Below are positions 35,944 through 47,358 of a DNA stretch of 64,000 bases, piece after piece. The notes under the pieces are model-generated. The model was not told the DNA's origin. It saw nothing but the letters and a program-made list of their open reading frames with translations, and searched no databases. Each line of letters begins with the position of its first letter. The stretch's first letter is position 1. Origin of the DNA: Pseudomonas parafulva (GTDB lineage Bacteria; Pseudomonadota; Gammaproteobacteria; Pseudomonadales; Pseudomonadaceae); the NCBI RefSeq assembly GCF_002021815.1, contig NZ_CP019952.1:1-64000 (forward strand), written 5' to 3'. A program made the position numbers and the translations under genes.

Positions 35944-37998
35944 TTACCCCAGCAGCGAAATGTCGGCCACGCCCAGGAACAGCCCACGCAGACGGCTGAG
36001 CAGGGCATATCGGTTGGCACGTACCTTGGCGTCCTCGGCATTGACCATCACGGCCTCGAAGAAGGCATCGACCGGATCACGCAGTGCGGCAAGGCGCGCC
36101 AGCGACTCGCTGTACTGGCGTGCAGCAGCCATCGGTTGCACAGCCTGATCGGCTTGCTGGATGGCCGAGTACAGCGAGAACTCGTTGGCGTTGTCGAAGT
36201 ACTTGGGCTCGACCTGTTCGGCGATGGCGCCTTCTGCCTTGCTCAACAGGTTCGACACGCGCTTGTTGACGGCGGCCAGTGCCTCGGCTTCGGGCAGCTT
36301 GCGGAAGGCCTGGACAGCCTGAACGCGCTGATCGAAGTCCAGTGCAGAACCCGGCTGAAGCGCGCGAACCGAAAGGTAGGTGGCGACGTCGATGCCTTCG
36401 TCTTCGTATCGAGCACGCAGCCTGTCGAAGATGAACTCCAGCACCTGGTCAGCCAGCCCGGCAGCCTTGACCTTGGCCCCGTATTGCTTGACCGCGAACT
36501 GCACGGCACCGGTCAGGTCCAGGTCCAGCTGCTTCTCGATCAGGATACGCAGCACGCCCAGTGCGGCGCGGCGCAGGGCGTACGGGTCCTTGCTGCCGGT
36601 TGGCAGCATGCCGATGCCGAAGATACCCACCAGGGTATCGAGCTTGTCGGCGATGGCGACGGCAGCACCGGTCAAGGTCTGAGGCAGTTCTGCACCAGCA
36701 CCGCGTGGCATGTACTGCTCGTTCAGCGCCAGCGCCACATCCTGCGGTTCATCGTCGTTGAGCGCGTAGTAGTAGCCGGCTACGCCCTGCATCTCTGGGA
36801 ACTCACCGACCATTTCCGTGGCCAGGTCGCACTTGGACAGCAAGCCGGCACGCGCGGCCCGTTGAGCATCGCCGCCAATCAAGGGCGCAATGAACGCTGC
36901 CAGTTTCGATACTCGCTCGGCCTTGTCATAGACCGTACCCAGCTGGGCCTGGAATACCACATTCTTCAAGCGCTCGTTGAAGGTTTCCAGCGGTTGCTTC
37001 TTGTCCTGCTTGAAGAAGAACTCGGCGTCGGTCAGGCGCGGACGCACGACCTTTTCATTACCCTGCACGATCTGCTTGGGGTCGCGGCTCTCGACGTTGG
37101 CCACGGTGATGAAGCGCGGCAGCAGCTTGCCTTCGCTGTCGAGCAGGCAGAAGTACTTCTGGTTGTCCTGCATGGTGGTGATCAAGGCTTCTTGCGGCAC
37201 CTCCAGGAAACGCTCTTCGAACGAGCACACCAGCGGTACCGGCCACTCGACCAGCGCGGTCACCTCGTCCAGCAACGCGGGCGGCACGATAGCGGTGCCT
37301 TCCTGCTGCATGGCCAGCTCGGCGGTGCGTTTGGCGATCAGGTCGCGACGCTCACTGAAATCGGCCAGCACGTAGGCCTTGCGCATGTCTTCGACATAGT
37401 TGGCCGGGGCGCTGATGGTGACGTTTTCCGGATGGTGGAAGCGGTGCCCGCGCGATTGGCGGCCGGCTTTCTGGGACAACAGGGTGCAGTCGACCACCTG
37501 ATCGCCTAGCAGCATCACCAGCCATTGGGTCGGACGCACGAACTCTTCACGGCTTGCCGCCCAGCGCATGCGCTTGGGAATAGGCAGGTCGTTGAGCGAG
37601 TCTTCGACGATGGTCGGCAGCAGGCCTGCGGTCGCCTTGCCGGGGATGTGCTGGGAGAAGCGCAGCTTGGGGCCGCTACGGTCGATGTCGGCCAGCTCCA
37701 CACCGCACTTCTTGGCAAAGCCCAGTGCAGCCTGGGTCGGCTCGCCTTCTGCGTTGAAGGCCGCTTGCAGGGGCGGGCCATCAATGTTGATGCTGCGGTC
37801 AGGCTGCTGCACATCGAGTTGACGGATCAGCACCGCCAGGCGACGCGGCGCGGCGTAGACCGATTTGCCGGTGTAGTTCAGGCCAGCAGCTTGCAGGCCT
37901 TTTTCGATACCGGCCAAAAACGCGTCGCCCAGGGTCGCAAGGGCCTTGGGTGGCAGCTCTTCGGTGCCCAGTTCTACCAGGAAATCTTGAGCACTCAT
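35944..37998 (-). CDS. glyS: Glycine--tRNA ligase beta subunit
   Basis: GlyS pairs with GlyQ in the alpha2beta2 glycyl-tRNA synthetase; it carries the tRNA-recognition and HD-like domains. It starts [20 protein letters not shown], the family signature, and has 684 residues, the normal length. The start overlaps the glyQ stop by four bases, giving translational coupling. Confidence 0.98.
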   Translation of the reverse strand: MSAQDFLVELGTEELPPKALATLGDAFLAGIEKGLQAAGLNYTGKSVYAAPRRLAVLIRQLDVQQPDRSINIDGPPLQAAFNAEGEPTQAALGFAKKCGVELADIDRSGPKLRFSQHIPGKATAGLLPTIVEDSLNDLPIPKRMRWAASREEFVRPTQWLVMLLGDQVVDCTLLSQKAGRQSRGHRFHHPENVTISAPANYVEDMRKAYVLADFSERRDLIAKRTAELAMQQEGTAIVPPALLDEVTALVEWPVPLVCSFEERFLEVPQEALITTMQDNQKYFCLLDSEGKLLPRFITVANVESRDPKQIVQGNEKVVRPRLTDAEFFFKQDKKQPLETFNERLKNVVFQAQLGTVYDKAERVSKLAAFIAPLIGGDAQRAARAGLLSKCDLATEMVGEFPEMQGVAGYYYALNDDEPQDVALALNEQYMPRGAGAELPQTLTGAAVAIADKLDTLVGIFGIGMLPTGSKDPYALRRAALGVLRILIEKQLDLDLTGAVQFAVKQYGAKVKAAGLADQVLEFIFDRLRARYEDEGIDVATYLSVRALQPGSALDFDQRVQAVQAFRKLPEAEALAAVNKRVSNLLSKAEGAIAEQVEPKYFDNANEFSLYSAIQQADQAVQPMAAARQYSESLARLAALRDPVDAFFEAVMVNAEDAKVRANRYALLSRLRGLFLGVADISLLG

Positions 37999-38942
37999 TG
38001 TGCAGCCTCCAGCTTAGCCAACACTTCGTCACGCAGTTCGGGGGTCGCCATCGGGAAGCCCATGCGCGCACGGGCCTGCAGGTAGCTTTGCGCCACGTCG
38101 CGGGCCAGGGTTCGCACCCGCAGGATGTAACGCTGGCGCTCGGTCACCGAGATGGCGCGACGGGCATCGAGCAGGTTGAACGTATGGGATGCCTTGAGGA
38201 CCATTTCATAGGTCGGCAACGGCAGCTCCAGCTTGATCAGGCGGTTGGCTTCGCTTTCGTAGAAGTCGAACAGCTCGAACAATTTCTCGACGTTGGCGTG
38301 CTCGAAGTTGTAGGTCGACTGCTCCACTTCGTTCTGGTGGAACACGTCGCCGTAGCTGACCTTGCCGAACGGACCATCGGCCCATACCAGGTCGTAGACC
38401 GAGTCCACGCCCTGGATATACATGGCCAGGCGCTCCAGGCCATAGGTGATTTCACCCGTCACCGGGTAGCATTCGATACCACCGACCTGCTGGAAGTAGG
38501 TGAACTGGGTCACCTCCATGCCATTGAGCCAGATTTCCCAGCCCAGGCCCCAAGCGCCGAGGGTTGGCGATTCCCAGTTGTCTTCGACGAAGCGAATGTC
38601 GTGCACCAACGGGTCCAGACCGATGGCCTTCAGCGAGCCGAGGTACAGCTCCTGGAAGTTGGCCGGGTTGGGCTTGAGCACCACCTGGAATTGATAGTAA
38701 TGCTGCAGGCGGTTGGGGTTTTCGCCATACCGCCCGTCGGCAGGGCGACGGCTTGGCTGCACGTAGGCGGCGTTCCAGGTTTCTGGACCCACTGCGCGCA
38801 GGAAGGTAGCGGTGTGGAAAGTGCCGGCGCCTACTTCCATATCGTAGGGCTGAAGCACCACACAACCTTGCTCGGCCCAGTAGTTCTGCAGGGCGAGGAT
38901 CAGGTCTTGGAAGGTACGCACGGCTGGCGTAGGCTGGCTCAC
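37995..38942 (-). CDS. glyQ: Glycine--tRNA ligase alpha subunit
   Basis: GlyQ is the class II catalytic subunit that activates glycine. It has 315 residues from GTG at 38942 ([21 protein letters not shown] follows the start); AGGTGA sits about 6 bases upstream. An upstream GTG would add three residues. Family blocks [18 protein letters not shown] and [19 protein letters not shown] are present. Divergent from tag. Confidence 0.98.
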   Translation of the reverse strand: MSQPTPAVRTFQDLILALQNYWAEQGCVVLQPYDMEVGAGTFHTATFLRAVGPETWNAAYVQPSRRPADGRYGENPNRLQHYYQFQVVLKPNPANFQELYLGSLKAIGLDPLVHDIRFVEDNWESPTLGAWGLGWEIWLNGMEVTQFTYFQQVGGIECYPVTGEITYGLERLAMYIQGVDSVYDLVWADGPFGKVSYGDVFHQNEVEQSTYNFEHANVEKLFELFDFYESEANRLIKLELPLPTYEMVLKASHTFNLLDARRAISVTERQRYILRVRTLARDVAQSYLQARARMGFPMATPELRDEVLAKLEAAQ

Positions 38943-39025
38943 GAAATTCACCTGTATCTGGGGATGCGGATGTAAAGAGCGGGAGTATAACCTGATTCGC
39001 CTCGCCCTCTACTCATTGGAGCCTT

Positions 39026-39577
39026 ATGCCACGCTGCTTTTGGTGTACCGACGATCCGTTGTACCAGGCCTACCATGACCAGGAATGGGGAACGCCCCAG
39101 CGTGACCCGGCGTTGCTGTTCGAGATGCTTTTGCTCGAAGGGTTCCAGGCAGGGCTTTCCTGGATCACCGTGCTGCGCAAGCGCAAGCGCTACCGTGAAG
39201 TGCTGGAGGGCTTCGATCCTGCGAAACTCGCGGTGATGAGCGACGAGCGCATCGAGGCGTTGATGCAGGATGCCGGCATTATCCGCAATCGGCTCAAGCT
39301 CAAGGCTGCCAGGCGCAATGCCCAGGCCTGGCTGGCTGTGGATAACCCCGCCGAGTGGCTATGGTCGTTCGTCGGCGGCGCCCCGAAGATCAATCATTTC
39401 AACACGCGCAGCGAAGTCCCGGCCGTGACCGAAGAAGCCCAAGCCATGAGCAAGGCGTTGCGCAAGGCCGGCTTCACCTTCGTCGGCCCGACCATCTGCT
39501 ATGCCTTCATGCAGGCAACCGGCATGGTCATGGACCACACCACCGACTGTGATCGCTACGCCGCCTTGTCCCACTGA
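39026..39577 (+). CDS. tag: DNA-3-methyladenine glycosylase I
   Basis: Tag excises 3-methyladenine from alkylated DNA. The 183-residue protein starts MPRCFWCTDDPLYQAYHDQEWG and has the zinc ligands Cys4, His17, His171 and Cys175, plus the helix-hairpin-helix region. It is divergent from glyQ with 83 bases between. An exact DnaA box lies in it at 39337-39345. Confidence 0.96.
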   Translation: MPRCFWCTDDPLYQAYHDQEWGTPQRDPALLFEMLLLEGFQAGLSWITVLRKRKRYREVLEGFDPAKLAVMSDERIEALMQDAGIIRNRLKLKAARRNAQAWLAVDNPAEWLWSFVGGAPKINHFNTRSEVPAVTEEAQAMSKALRKAGFTFVGPTICYAFMQATGMVMDHTTDCDRYAALSH

Positions 39578-39618
39578 AGGGTTACAATGCCCGTCTTGCT
39601 GAAATAAGGAACTCGCCT

Positions 39619-40506
39619 GTGGAAAAGTTCAAGGGCGCCCTGATGGTCGGGGTGCTGCGACTGTTCGCCAAGTTGCCCTGGGGTGCGGTGCAACGCGTCG
39701 GGGCCGGCATCGGCTGGCTGATGTGGAAAATACCCAATGGCTCGCGCAACGTGGTGCGCATCAACCTGGCCAAATGCTTCCCCGAGATGGACCCGGTTGC
39801 CCGCGAGCAGCTGGTCGGCCAGGCACTGCGGGATATTGGCAAATCCTTCGTCGAAAGCGCCTGCGCCTGGATCTGGCCCCCACACCGTTCGCTGGAACTG
39901 GTCAAGGAGGTGCATGGGCTGGAGGTGCTGGAGCAGGCCCTGGCGTCAGGAAAGGGGGTTGTGGGTATCACCAGTCATTTGGGCAACTGGGAAGTGCTGA
40001 ACCACTTCTATTGCAACCAATGCAAGCCGATCATTTTCTACCGCCCACCCAAGCTCAAGGCGGTGGACGACCTGCTGCGCGAGCAGCGTGTGCAGATGGG
40101 CAACCGCGTGGCACCTTCGACCAAGGAAGGCATCCTCAGTGTGATCAAGGAAGTTCGGCGCGGTGGCCAGGTCGGCATCCCGGCCGACCCCGAGCCGGCC
40201 GAATCGGCGGGTGTATTCGTTCCCTTCCTGGGCACTGAGGCGCTGACCAGCAAGTTCGTGCCGAACATGCTGGCTGGCGGCAAGGCAGTCGGGGTTTTCC
40301 TGCATGCCCTGCGTCTGCCTGATGGCTCAGGCTTCAAGGTGTTTCTGGAAGCCGCGCCGGAGGCGATGTATAGCACCGACGTGCACGAGTCGGCGGCCGC
40401 GATGAGCAAGGTGGTCGAGCGGTATGTGCGCGAGTATCCCAGCCAGTACATGTGGAGCATGAAGCGCTTCAAGAAGCGTCCGGCAGGTGAGGCGCGCTGG
40501 TACTGA
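39619..40506 (+). CDS. Lipid A biosynthesis acyltransferase (LpxL/HtrB family)
   Basis: A late acyltransferase that adds a secondary acyl chain to lipid A at the inner membrane. It has 295 residues, an N-terminal hydrophobic segment, and the catalytic HLGNWE motif (His-X4-Glu) at about residue 118. The start is GTG (39619). It follows tag by 41 bases. It is one of the htrB-type paralogues in Pseudomonas; which acyl chain it transfers cannot be told here. Confidence 0.92.
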   Translation: MEKFKGALMVGVLRLFAKLPWGAVQRVGAGIGWLMWKIPNGSRNVVRINLAKCFPEMDPVAREQLVGQALRDIGKSFVESACAWIWPPHRSLELVKEVHGLEVLEQALASGKGVVGITSHLGNWEVLNHFYCNQCKPIIFYRPPKLKAVDDLLREQRVQMGNRVAPSTKEGILSVIKEVRRGGQVGIPADPEPAESAGVFVPFLGTEALTSKFVPNMLAGGKAVGVFLHALRLPDGSGFKVFLEAAPEAMYSTDVHESAAAMSKVVERYVREYPSQYMWSMKRFKKRPAGEARWY

Positions 40507-40561
40507 GGCGCGCATCGCCAGCAGCGGCTGTCTGGCAGCCGATGCGTCGGCGCTAGCGAGC

Positions 40562-40870
40562 TCAGCGTTTGTCGAGTTTCTTGAGAAACACCGTCATCTC
40601 TTTCTCGGCCTGCTTGTCACCATGGGCCTGCGCCGACGCGATGCCGTCTTCCCAGGCCTTGCGCGCCGCTGGCAGGTCCGCCAGCAATTGGTAGGCCTTG
40701 CCTAACAACTTCCAGGCTGCCGAGTACTTGGGGTCCTGCTCGACACAGCGAGCCAGGTGCACTGCAGCCTGCGCGCCATTGCCTTCGTCGAGCCAAGCCT
40801 TGCCCAAGCCAAAGCGCAGCAATGGGTTATCCACACCCTTGGCCAGCATGTTTTCCAACGATTGGCGCAT
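40562..40870 (-). CDS. TPR-repeat protein
   Basis: A 102-residue helical protein with about two tetratricopeptide repeats (e.g. NPLLRFGLGKAWLDEGNGAQAAVHLARCV and YSAAWKLLGKAYQLL). No signal peptide. It lies 10 bases after trkA on the same strand, in the position of PA0015 in P. aeruginosa. TPR proteins mediate protein contacts; the partner is unknown. Confidence 0.85.
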   Translation of the reverse strand: MRQSLENMLAKGVDNPLLRFGLGKAWLDEGNGAQAAVHLARCVEQDPKYSAAWKLLGKAYQLLADLPAARKAWEDGIASAQAHGDKQAEKEMTVFLKKLDKR

Positions 40871-40880
40871 GTCCCGCCTC

Positions 40881-42254
40881 CTAGAAGAAACTCAAGCCGA
40901 CGTGGAACAGCTTTTCCACATCCCGAATGTGTTTCTTGTCCACAACGAATAGGATCACGTGGTCACCTGATTCGATGACTGTCGTGTCGTGCGCGATGAG
41001 CACACTGTCGTGGCGAATGATGGCACCGATGGTCGTGCCTGGGGGCAGGGTTATGTCCTCGATTGCCTTGCCCACCACCTTGCTCGACTTCGCATCACCG
41101 TGGGCCACCGCCTCGATGGCTTCGGCTGCACCACGACGCAGCGAATGCACGCTCACGATATCGCCACGGCGCACATGCGCCAGCAAAGTGCCGATGGTGG
41201 CCAATTGCGGGCTGATGGCAATGTCGATTTCACCCCCCTGCACCAGGTCTACATAGGCCGGGTTGTTGATGATCGTCATGACCTTGCGTGCACCCAGGCG
41301 CTTGGCCAGCAGGGACGACATGATGTTGGCTTCGTCATCGTTGGTCAGAGCCAGGAAGATATCGGTGTCGGCGATGTTTTCTTCCAGCATCAGGTCCTTG
41401 TCCGATGCGCTGCCCTGCAGCACCACGGTACTGTCCAACGTATCGGACAGGTAGCGGCAGCGTGCCGGGTTCATCTCGATGATTTTTACCTGGTAGCGGC
41501 TTTCGATGGCTTCGGCCAGGCGCTCGCCTATCTGCCCGCCGCCAGCGATGACGACACGCTTGTTGGTTTCATCGATGCGGCGCAGCTCACCCATGACCGC
41601 CCGGATATCCTTTTTGGCGGCGATGAAGAACACCTCGTCATCGGCCTCGATCACCGTGTCACCGCGCGGTGTGATCGAGCGGTCACGGCGGAAGATCGCC
41701 GCCACCCGGGTTTCCACATGGGGCATGTGCGCGCGTATCTGGCGCAGCTGCTGGCCGACCAGCGGGCCGCCGTAGTACGCCTTCACGGCCACCAACTGCG
41801 CCTTGCCCTGGGCGAAGTCGATAACCTGCAACGAACCGGGCTGTTCGATCAGGCGCTTGATGTAGTGGGTGACGACCTGTTCTGGGCTGATCAGCACATC
41901 GACCGGGATGTGATCGTTGTCGAACAGTTCTTCGCGGGTCAGGTAGGCCGACTCGCGCACCCGGGCGATTTTTGTCGGTGTGTGGAACAGCGAGTAGGCC
42001 ACCTGGCACGCGACCATGTTGGTCTCGTCGCTGTTGGTCACGGCAACCAGCATGTCGGCGTCCTCGGCGCCTGCCTGTCGCAACACCGTAGGCAGCGACC
42101 CACGCCCCTGCACAGTGCGGATATCCAGGCGATCACCCAGGTCGCGCAGGCGGTCGCCATCGGTGTCGACCACGGTGATGTCGTTGGCCTCGCTGGCCAG
42201 GTGCTCTGCAAGCGTTCCGCCCACCTGGCCGGCGCCCAGGATGATGATCTTCAT
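40881..42254 (-). CDS. trkA: Trk system potassium uptake protein TrkA
   Basis: TrkA is the cytoplasmic NAD(H)-binding regulatory subunit of Trk K+ uptake. Its 457 residues hold two RCK units, each with a Rossmann motif: [13 protein letters not shown] at residue 7 and [13 protein letters not shown] near residue 239. It is downstream of rsmB in a def-fmt-rsmB-trkA cluster. Confidence 0.97.
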   Translation of the reverse strand: MKIIILGAGQVGGTLAEHLASEANDITVVDTDGDRLRDLGDRLDIRTVQGRGSLPTVLRQAGAEDADMLVAVTNSDETNMVACQVAYSLFHTPTKIARVRESAYLTREELFDNDHIPVDVLISPEQVVTHYIKRLIEQPGSLQVIDFAQGKAQLVAVKAYYGGPLVGQQLRQIRAHMPHVETRVAAIFRRDRSITPRGDTVIEADDEVFFIAAKKDIRAVMGELRRIDETNKRVVIAGGGQIGERLAEAIESRYQVKIIEMNPARCRYLSDTLDSTVVLQGSASDKDLMLEENIADTDIFLALTNDDEANIMSSLLAKRLGARKVMTIINNPAYVDLVQGGEIDIAISPQLATIGTLLAHVRRGDIVSVHSLRRGAAEAIEAVAHGDAKSSKVVGKAIEDITLPPGTTIGAIIRHDSVLIAHDTTVIESGDHVILFVVDKKHIRDVEKLFHVGLSFF

Positions 42255-42273
42255 CCGCTACTCCCCAGTGTGC

Positions 42274-43584
42274 TCAACCGCGCGAGGCGGCAATCTTGAT
42301 CAGCTTGGCATAGTAGAAACCGTCGTGGCCGCCTTCCTGGGCCAACAACTGGCGCCCATGCGTCTGGCGCAGGCCCGCTTCGGTGGCCAGGTCCAGCTCG
42401 CGTGCGCCTGGCGTGCGCGCCAGGAAGGCGCCGATCACCTCGGTATTTTCGGTCGGTAGGCTGGAGCAGGTGGCGTACAGCAGCATGCCGCCCACCTCCA
42501 GTGTTGGCCACAGGGCATCGAGCAACTCGCCCTGTAAGGCCGCCAGCGGCGCGATGTCTTCGGCCTGGCGAGTGAGCTTGATGTCTGGATGACGACGGAT
42601 GACGCCAGTGGCCGAGCAAGGAGCGTCCAGCAGGATGCGCTGGAACGGTTTGCCATCCCACCAACTGGCCGTGTCGCGGGCATCGCAGGCGATCAGTTCG
42701 GCGTCGAGCCTCAGGCGGTCGAGGTTTTCGCGCACGCGCACCAGGCGCTTGGCTTCAAGGTCGATGGCCACCACGTGAGAGAGCCCGGCTTCGGCCTCCA
42801 GCACATGGCAGGTCTTGCCTCCCGGGGCGCAGCATGCGTCGAGCACGCGTTGACCGGGCGCCAGCTCTAGCAGGTCGGCGGCCAGTTGCGCGGCTTCGTC
42901 CTGGACGCTGATCCAGCCCTCGGCAAAGCCTGGCAGGCCGCGAACATCCCGCGGCTCGGCCAGCACGATACCGTCACGGCTATACGCGCAGGCCTGGGCC
43001 TGGACGCCTGCATCGGCGAGCAGCTTCAGGTAGCCGTCGCGGCTGTGATGGCGGCGGTTGACGCGCAGGATCATCGGCGGGTGCGCATTGTTGGCGGCGC
43101 AGATGGCTTCCCACTGGTCCGGCCAGAAGGCCTTGAGCGCCTTTTGCAGCCAGCGTGGATGGGCGGTGCGCACTACCGGGTCGCGCTCCATGTCGGCCAG
43201 CATGGCTTCGCCGTCGCGCTGTGCACGGCGCAGCACCGCGTTCAGCAGCCCCTTGGCCCAGGGTTTTTTCAGCTTGTCGGCGCAACCCACGGTTTCACCA
43301 ATGGCGGCATGAGCCGGGATGCGGGTATAGAACAACTGGTACAAGCCAATCAGCAACAACGCCTGCACATCGGCATCGGCGGCCTTGAAGGGCTTTTGCA
43401 ACAGCTGCGCTGCCAGCAGGCCCAGGCGCGGCTGCCAACGGGCGGTACCAAAGGCCAGGTCTTGGGTCAGCCCGCGGTCACGGTCCTCGACCTTGTCCAG
43501 TTGCGCGGGCAGGGAGCTGTTGAGGGAGGCCTTGCCGCTGAGCACAGCGGCAAGGGCACGGGCGGCAGCCAGGCGTGGGTTCAT
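42274..43584 (-). CDS. rsmB: 16S rRNA (cytosine967-C5)-methyltransferase
   Basis: RsmB (Sun, Fmu) methylates C967 of 16S rRNA. It has 436 residues: an N-terminal NusB-like helical domain and a SAM domain with [29 protein letters not shown] (Cys catalytic) and [14 protein letters not shown]. Its start overlaps the fmt stop by four bases. Confidence 0.97.
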   Translation of the reverse strand: MNPRLAAARALAAVLSGKASLNSSLPAQLDKVEDRDRGLTQDLAFGTARWQPRLGLLAAQLLQKPFKAADADVQALLLIGLYQLFYTRIPAHAAIGETVGCADKLKKPWAKGLLNAVLRRAQRDGEAMLADMERDPVVRTAHPRWLQKALKAFWPDQWEAICAANNAHPPMILRVNRRHHSRDGYLKLLADAGVQAQACAYSRDGIVLAEPRDVRGLPGFAEGWISVQDEAAQLAADLLELAPGQRVLDACCAPGGKTCHVLEAEAGLSHVVAIDLEAKRLVRVRENLDRLRLDAELIACDARDTASWWDGKPFQRILLDAPCSATGVIRRHPDIKLTRQAEDIAPLAALQGELLDALWPTLEVGGMLLYATCSSLPTENTEVIGAFLARTPGARELDLATEAGLRQTHGRQLLAQEGGHDGFYYAKLIKIAASRG

Positions 43585-44513
43585 TGGCCGAGCACCTTGC
43601 CTGGCGTGAATTTCTCTTTGCGGCTGTTGAACAGGTCAGCGAAGGCTAGCGCTTTGCCACCCGGCAATTGCAGGCGGGTCAGGCTGAGCGCCTGCTCGCC
43701 GCAGGCAACCACCAGGCCGTCTTTGCTTGCCGCCAGGATTTCACCGGGTGCGCCCTGCCCTGTGGCCAAGCACGCACCCAGCACCTTCACGGTTTCCCCG
43801 TCGAGCGTGCTGTGGCAAATCGGCCAAGGGTTGAATGCCCGAATCAGGCGCTCCAGCTGTTCAGCTGGCAGGGACCAGTCCAGACGCGCTTCGTCCTTGT
43901 TCAGCTTGTGCGCATAGGTAGCCAGGGCGTCGTCCTGCGTCTCGCCGTGCAAGGTGCCATCGGCCAGCCCGGCGATGGCCTGGATGACGGCCGCCGGCCC
44001 CATTTGCGCCAGGCGATCGTGCAGGCTGCCGCCGGTATCAGTGGCGTTGATCGGGGTGACGACCTTGAGCAGCATGGGGCCGGTGTCCAGGCCCGCTTCC
44101 ATGCGCATGACGGTCACGCCGCTTTCGGCATCGCCCGCCTGCACTGCCCGCTGAATCGGGGCCGCCCCGCGCCAGCGTGGCAGCAGGGACGCGTGGCTGT
44201 TGATGCAGCCAAGGCGCGGGATGTCCAGTACCGCCTGAGGCAGGATCAAGCCGTAGGCAACCACGACCATCAGGTCGGGTGCCAAGGCTGCCAATTGTGC
44301 CTGGGCCTCGGCATTGCGCAGGCTTGGTGGTTGCATCACCGGGATGTCATGGGCCACGGCCAGCGCCTTGACGGCGCTGGGCATCAGCTTCTGACCGCGG
44401 CCTGCCGGGCGATCGGGCTGGGTGTAGACGGCCACGACTTCGTACGGGCTGTCGAGCAAAGCCTTGAGATGTTCGGCGGCAAACTCGGGAGTGCCTGCAA
44501 AGACGATGCGCAT
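43581..44513 (-). CDS. fmt: Methionyl-tRNA formyltransferase
   Basis: Fmt formylates initiator Met-tRNA using 10-formyl-THF. The start [16 protein letters not shown] gives 310 residues; the longer upstream frame runs through the terminator. The active-site block [20 protein letters not shown] is present. It follows def after 59 bases containing a hairpin. Confidence 0.98.
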   Translation of the reverse strand: MRIVFAGTPEFAAEHLKALLDSPYEVVAVYTQPDRPAGRGQKLMPSAVKALAVAHDIPVMQPPSLRNAEAQAQLAALAPDLMVVVAYGLILPQAVLDIPRLGCINSHASLLPRWRGAAPIQRAVQAGDAESGVTVMRMEAGLDTGPMLLKVVTPINATDTGGSLHDRLAQMGPAAVIQAIAGLADGTLHGETQDDALATYAHKLNKDEARLDWSLPAEQLERLIRAFNPWPICHSTLDGETVKVLGACLATGQGAPGEILAASKDGLVVACGEQALSLTRLQLPGGKALAFADLFNSRKEKFTPGKVLGQ

Positions 44514-44526
44514 GGTGTTCTCGCTG

Positions 44527-44558
44527 CAAAAAGAAAAAGGCTTGCCGGAGCAAGCCTT
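44527..44558 (-). terminator. Terminator or attenuator between def and fmt
   Basis: AAGGCTTGC (44537-44545) pairs with GCAAGCCTT (44550-44558) across a CGGA loop; on the minus strand it is followed by a T-rich tract (plus-strand AAAAAGAAAAA, 44528-44538). It lies inside a co-directional gene cluster. Confidence 0.8.
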
Positions 44559-44572
44559 CTGGAAGGTGGGAA

Positions 44573-45079
44573 TCAGGCTTGCTGGCGGTGCTGTTTTTCC
44601 AGCTTCTTCTTGATTCGATCCCGCTTGAGCTGTGACAGGTAGTCGACGAACAGCTTGCCATTGAGGTGATCGAACTCGTGCTGCACGCACACCGCCAGCA
44701 GGCCTTCGCATTCCAGCTCGAACGGTGTGCCGTCACGATCCTGGGCCTTGACCCTCACGCGCAGGGGCCGATCGACGTTCTCGTAGAAGCCCGGCACTGA
44801 CAGGCAACCTTCCTGGTACTGGCCCATGTCATCGGTCAGTTCCTCGACCGACGGGTTGATGAAGACGCGAGGTTCGCTGCGGTCTTCGCTGAGGTCCATC
44901 ACCACGACTTGCTGGTGCACGTTGACCTGGGTCGCAGCCAGGCCGATGCCAGGGGCTTCGTACATGGTTTCAAACATGTCGTCGATCAGCTGGCGCAGGG
45001 CGTCGTCGAACGCCGTCACCGGTTTGGCGATGGTGCGCAGGCGCGGGTCCGGGAATTCGAGAATGTTCAAAATGGCCAT
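44573..45079 (-). CDS. def: Peptide deformylase
   Basis: Def removes the N-formyl group from new proteins with a catalytic Fe2+. The 168-residue enzyme has the three family motifs [16 protein letters not shown] and QHEFDHLNG (metal ligands Cys and two His, catalytic Glu). It is divergent from dprA. Confidence 0.98.
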   Translation of the reverse strand: MAILNILEFPDPRLRTIAKPVTAFDDALRQLIDDMFETMYEAPGIGLAATQVNVHQQVVVMDLSEDRSEPRVFINPSVEELTDDMGQYQEGCLSVPGFYENVDRPLRVRVKAQDRDGTPFELECEGLLAVCVQHEFDHLNGKLFVDYLSQLKRDRIKKKLEKQHRQQA

Positions 45080-45286
45080 AAGGTCAGGCAGTCACTGTGC
45101 GTTTGGTTGAAAACTGAACACACATAATAAAGGGAAACGCGGACTTCGGCACCAGGCAACCTCGTCTAGGGTGACTATTGGCGTGATAGCCCCCAGCCAA
45201 TGGACAGCTTTTCAAAGTGTTACTCACAGAGTTATCCACAGGTTGCGCAGCCTGAATCAACCGTTTCGCATCAAGGATGATTGCCG

Positions 45287-46384
45287 ATGTCTGATTGCTC
45301 TTTATCTACTTGCCCGCCTGCAGAACTGGAGGCGCGGTTGCGCCTGCATTGCCTTCCTGAGACCGGCTTGCGCCGCTTTTCTACCCTGATCGAGGCCTTC
45401 GGAAGTGCCTCATCGGCGCTCAGTGCCCCCGGTGCTGCCTGGCGCGCACTGGGCATCCCCCATGCCAGCATCGATGCAAGGCGCAGCCCTCAAGTGCGGG
45501 ATGCGGCCAGTGCTGCAATGCGCTGGCTAGAGCGTCCGGGCCAGCAATTGCTGATGTGGGACAGCCCAGACTACCCCGCACTGCTCGCCGAAATCGACGA
45601 TGCCCCGCCGCTGCTGTTCGTGGCGGGGAACGCTTCACTGCTCAGCCGCCCACAACTGGCGATCGTGGGCAGCCGCCGCGCGACGCCGCCGGCGGTGGAC
45701 ACGGCTGGCGCATTTGCCAGGTACCTTGCCCAGGCGGGCTTCGTCGTCACCAGTGGCCTGGCGGTAGGCATCGATGGTGCCGCTCACCGTGCTGCGCTGC
45801 AGGCTGGCGGGGCCACGATAGGCGTACTGGGCACAGGGCTTGAAAAACTTTATCCACAGCGGCACAAGCCGTTGGCCCAGGCGATGATCGACAACGGCAG
45901 TGCACTGGTGTCGGAGTACCCGCTCGACGCCGGGCCGCTGCCCGGTAATTTTCCCCGGCGCAACCGCATCATCAGCGGTCTTTCGTTGGGTGTGCTGGTG
46001 GTCGAGGCCAGCCTGGCCAGTGGCTCGTTGATCACGGCCCGGCTCGCCGCCGAGCAGGGCCGTGAGGTCTATGCCATTCCCGGCTCCATTCATCACCCCG
46101 GCGCCAAGGGCTGTCACCAGCTGATCCGCGACGGCGCCCTGCTTGTCGAAAGCGTCGAGCAGATACTCGAAACCCTGCAAGGCTGGCAGAACCTGCCTCC
46201 GGCAGCTGCAGACACCTTCGATCACCCGCTGCTGGCGCTGCTGCATGCGGCACCGCAGAGCACCGAAAGCCTGGCCCATTGCAGTGAGCAGCCGCTGGCA
46301 GAGGTACTGGCGCAGCTCACCGATCTGGAGCTCGCTGGCCGGGTCAGCAATCAAGCGGGACGTTGGTTTGCCCGCTCGGGCTGA
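45287..46384 (+). CDS. dprA: DNA-processing protein DprA
   Basis: DprA protects incoming single-stranded DNA and loads RecA in natural transformation. The Rossmann-like core has [29 protein letters not shown] and [11 protein letters not shown]; a C-terminal winged helix follows. The ATG at 45287 (365 residues) has AAGGA 9 bases upstream. It is transcribed with tsaC, 41 bases downstream. Confidence 0.94.
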   Translation: MSDCSLSTCPPAELEARLRLHCLPETGLRRFSTLIEAFGSASSALSAPGAAWRALGIPHASIDARRSPQVRDAASAAMRWLERPGQQLLMWDSPDYPALLAEIDDAPPLLFVAGNASLLSRPQLAIVGSRRATPPAVDTAGAFARYLAQAGFVVTSGLAVGIDGAAHRAALQAGGATIGVLGTGLEKLYPQRHKPLAQAMIDNGSALVSEYPLDAGPLPGNFPRRNRIISGLSLGVLVVEASLASGSLITARLAAEQGREVYAIPGSIHHPGAKGCHQLIRDGALLVESVEQILETLQGWQNLPPAAADTFDHPLLALLHAAPQSTESLAHCSEQPLAEVLAQLTDLELAGRVSNQAGRWFARSG

Positions 46385-46425
46385 GTAAACTGCGCCCAGG
46401 CAACATTCCCAGTGGAGAAACATCA

Positions 46426-46983
46426 ATGGTGAGCAGTTTTCGTGTGCAACAAGCCGCACGTGAAATCCGGGCTGGCGCAGTGATCGCCTACCCGACGGAG
46501 GCGGTCTGGGGCCTGGGCTGCGACCCGTGGAACGAGGACGCGGTCTATCGGCTGCTGGCACTGAAGTCGCGACCTGTGGATAAGGGGTTGATCCTGGTCG
46601 CTGACAACATCCGCCAGTTCGACTTCCTGTTCGAAGACTTCCCCGAAGACTGGATCGACCGGATGGCCAGCACCTGGCCTGGTCCCAACACCTGGCTGGT
46701 GCCGCATCAGGATCTGTTACCTGAATGGGTGACCGGGCAGCACGACACCGTAGCGCTTCGCGTCAGCGACCACCCCGTGGTGCGCGAGCTGTGCGCGTTG
46801 GTCGGGCCGCTGATCTCCACGTCGTGCAACCCTGGCGGGCGCCCTGCGGCAAAGACCCGGCTGCGGGTGGAGCAGTACTTCCACGGACAACTGGATCTGG
46901 TGCTGGGTGGGGCGTTGGGCGGGCGGAAGAACCCGAGTTTGATTCGCAATCTGGCTACCGGTGAAGTGGTGCGGCCGGGTTGA
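46426..46983 (+). CDS. tsaC: Threonylcarbamoyl-AMP synthase
   Basis: TsaC (YrdC) makes threonylcarbamoyl-AMP for the t6A37 modification of ANN-decoding tRNAs. The start [19 protein letters not shown] gives 185 residues, with [13 protein letters not shown] and [11 protein letters not shown] of the YrdC fold. A GGAG precedes the ATG. It follows dprA. Confidence 0.96.
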   Translation: MVSSFRVQQAAREIRAGAVIAYPTEAVWGLGCDPWNEDAVYRLLALKSRPVDKGLILVADNIRQFDFLFEDFPEDWIDRMASTWPGPNTWLVPHQDLLPEWVTGQHDTVALRVSDHPVVRELCALVGPLISTSCNPGGRPAAKTRLRVEQYFHGQLDLVLGGALGGRKNPSLIRNLATGEVVRPG

Positions 46984-47358
46984 TGCACCTGCGGGCCATG
47001 CTGTTGGCCAGGCTTGGACCGAGCGCCTGAGCCATGCCCCTCATGACGACTTGGTTTTTTCTGATTTTTGCCAAGGCGGTTGTTTGATATTCGGTTTGGG
47101 AAATATCCTACGAGCCGCGTCCCCTTCCATCACCTTTTCAGTAGGAACCTCTCCCCATAGGCTTCAGCTGTCGCCAAATACCTTGGCGATCGGGTGTGGT
47201 AACCCGGATGTACCTGGGGCGTCACAGCTATGGCAGCTGTGCGCGGGAGGCGTCATGCCTGCCGGGAGCGCTCCAGCCCGGTTTACCACCTCGCGTACAG
47301 CTGCCGCCTTAACCGTGTGGTAACGGCTTGGCGCCAGCTTCATCGTCTGGAGCAAGCC
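46984..47358. other. Structured 375-base intergenic region upstream of a small Pseudomonas protein
   Basis: No gene is seen. Stable hairpins are visible: TCGCCAA/TTGGCGA (47171-47189) and CACAGCT/AGCTGTG (47223-47241). GTGTGGTAAC occurs twice (about 47193 and 47314) and its complement TTACCAC once between them, allowing alternative pairing. This may be a leader or a small RNA; no known riboswitch class is recognised. Confidence 0.4.

Noticed and set aside
35557..37509. A 650-codon plus-strand frame opposite glyS and gmhB
   Set aside because: Same codon-bias artefact; it spans two convincing minus-strand genes.
40526..40545. Hairpin GGCTG-TCTGG-CAGCC between the acyltransferase and TPR genes
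   Set aside because: Only five base pairs and no T-run; too weak to call a terminator.
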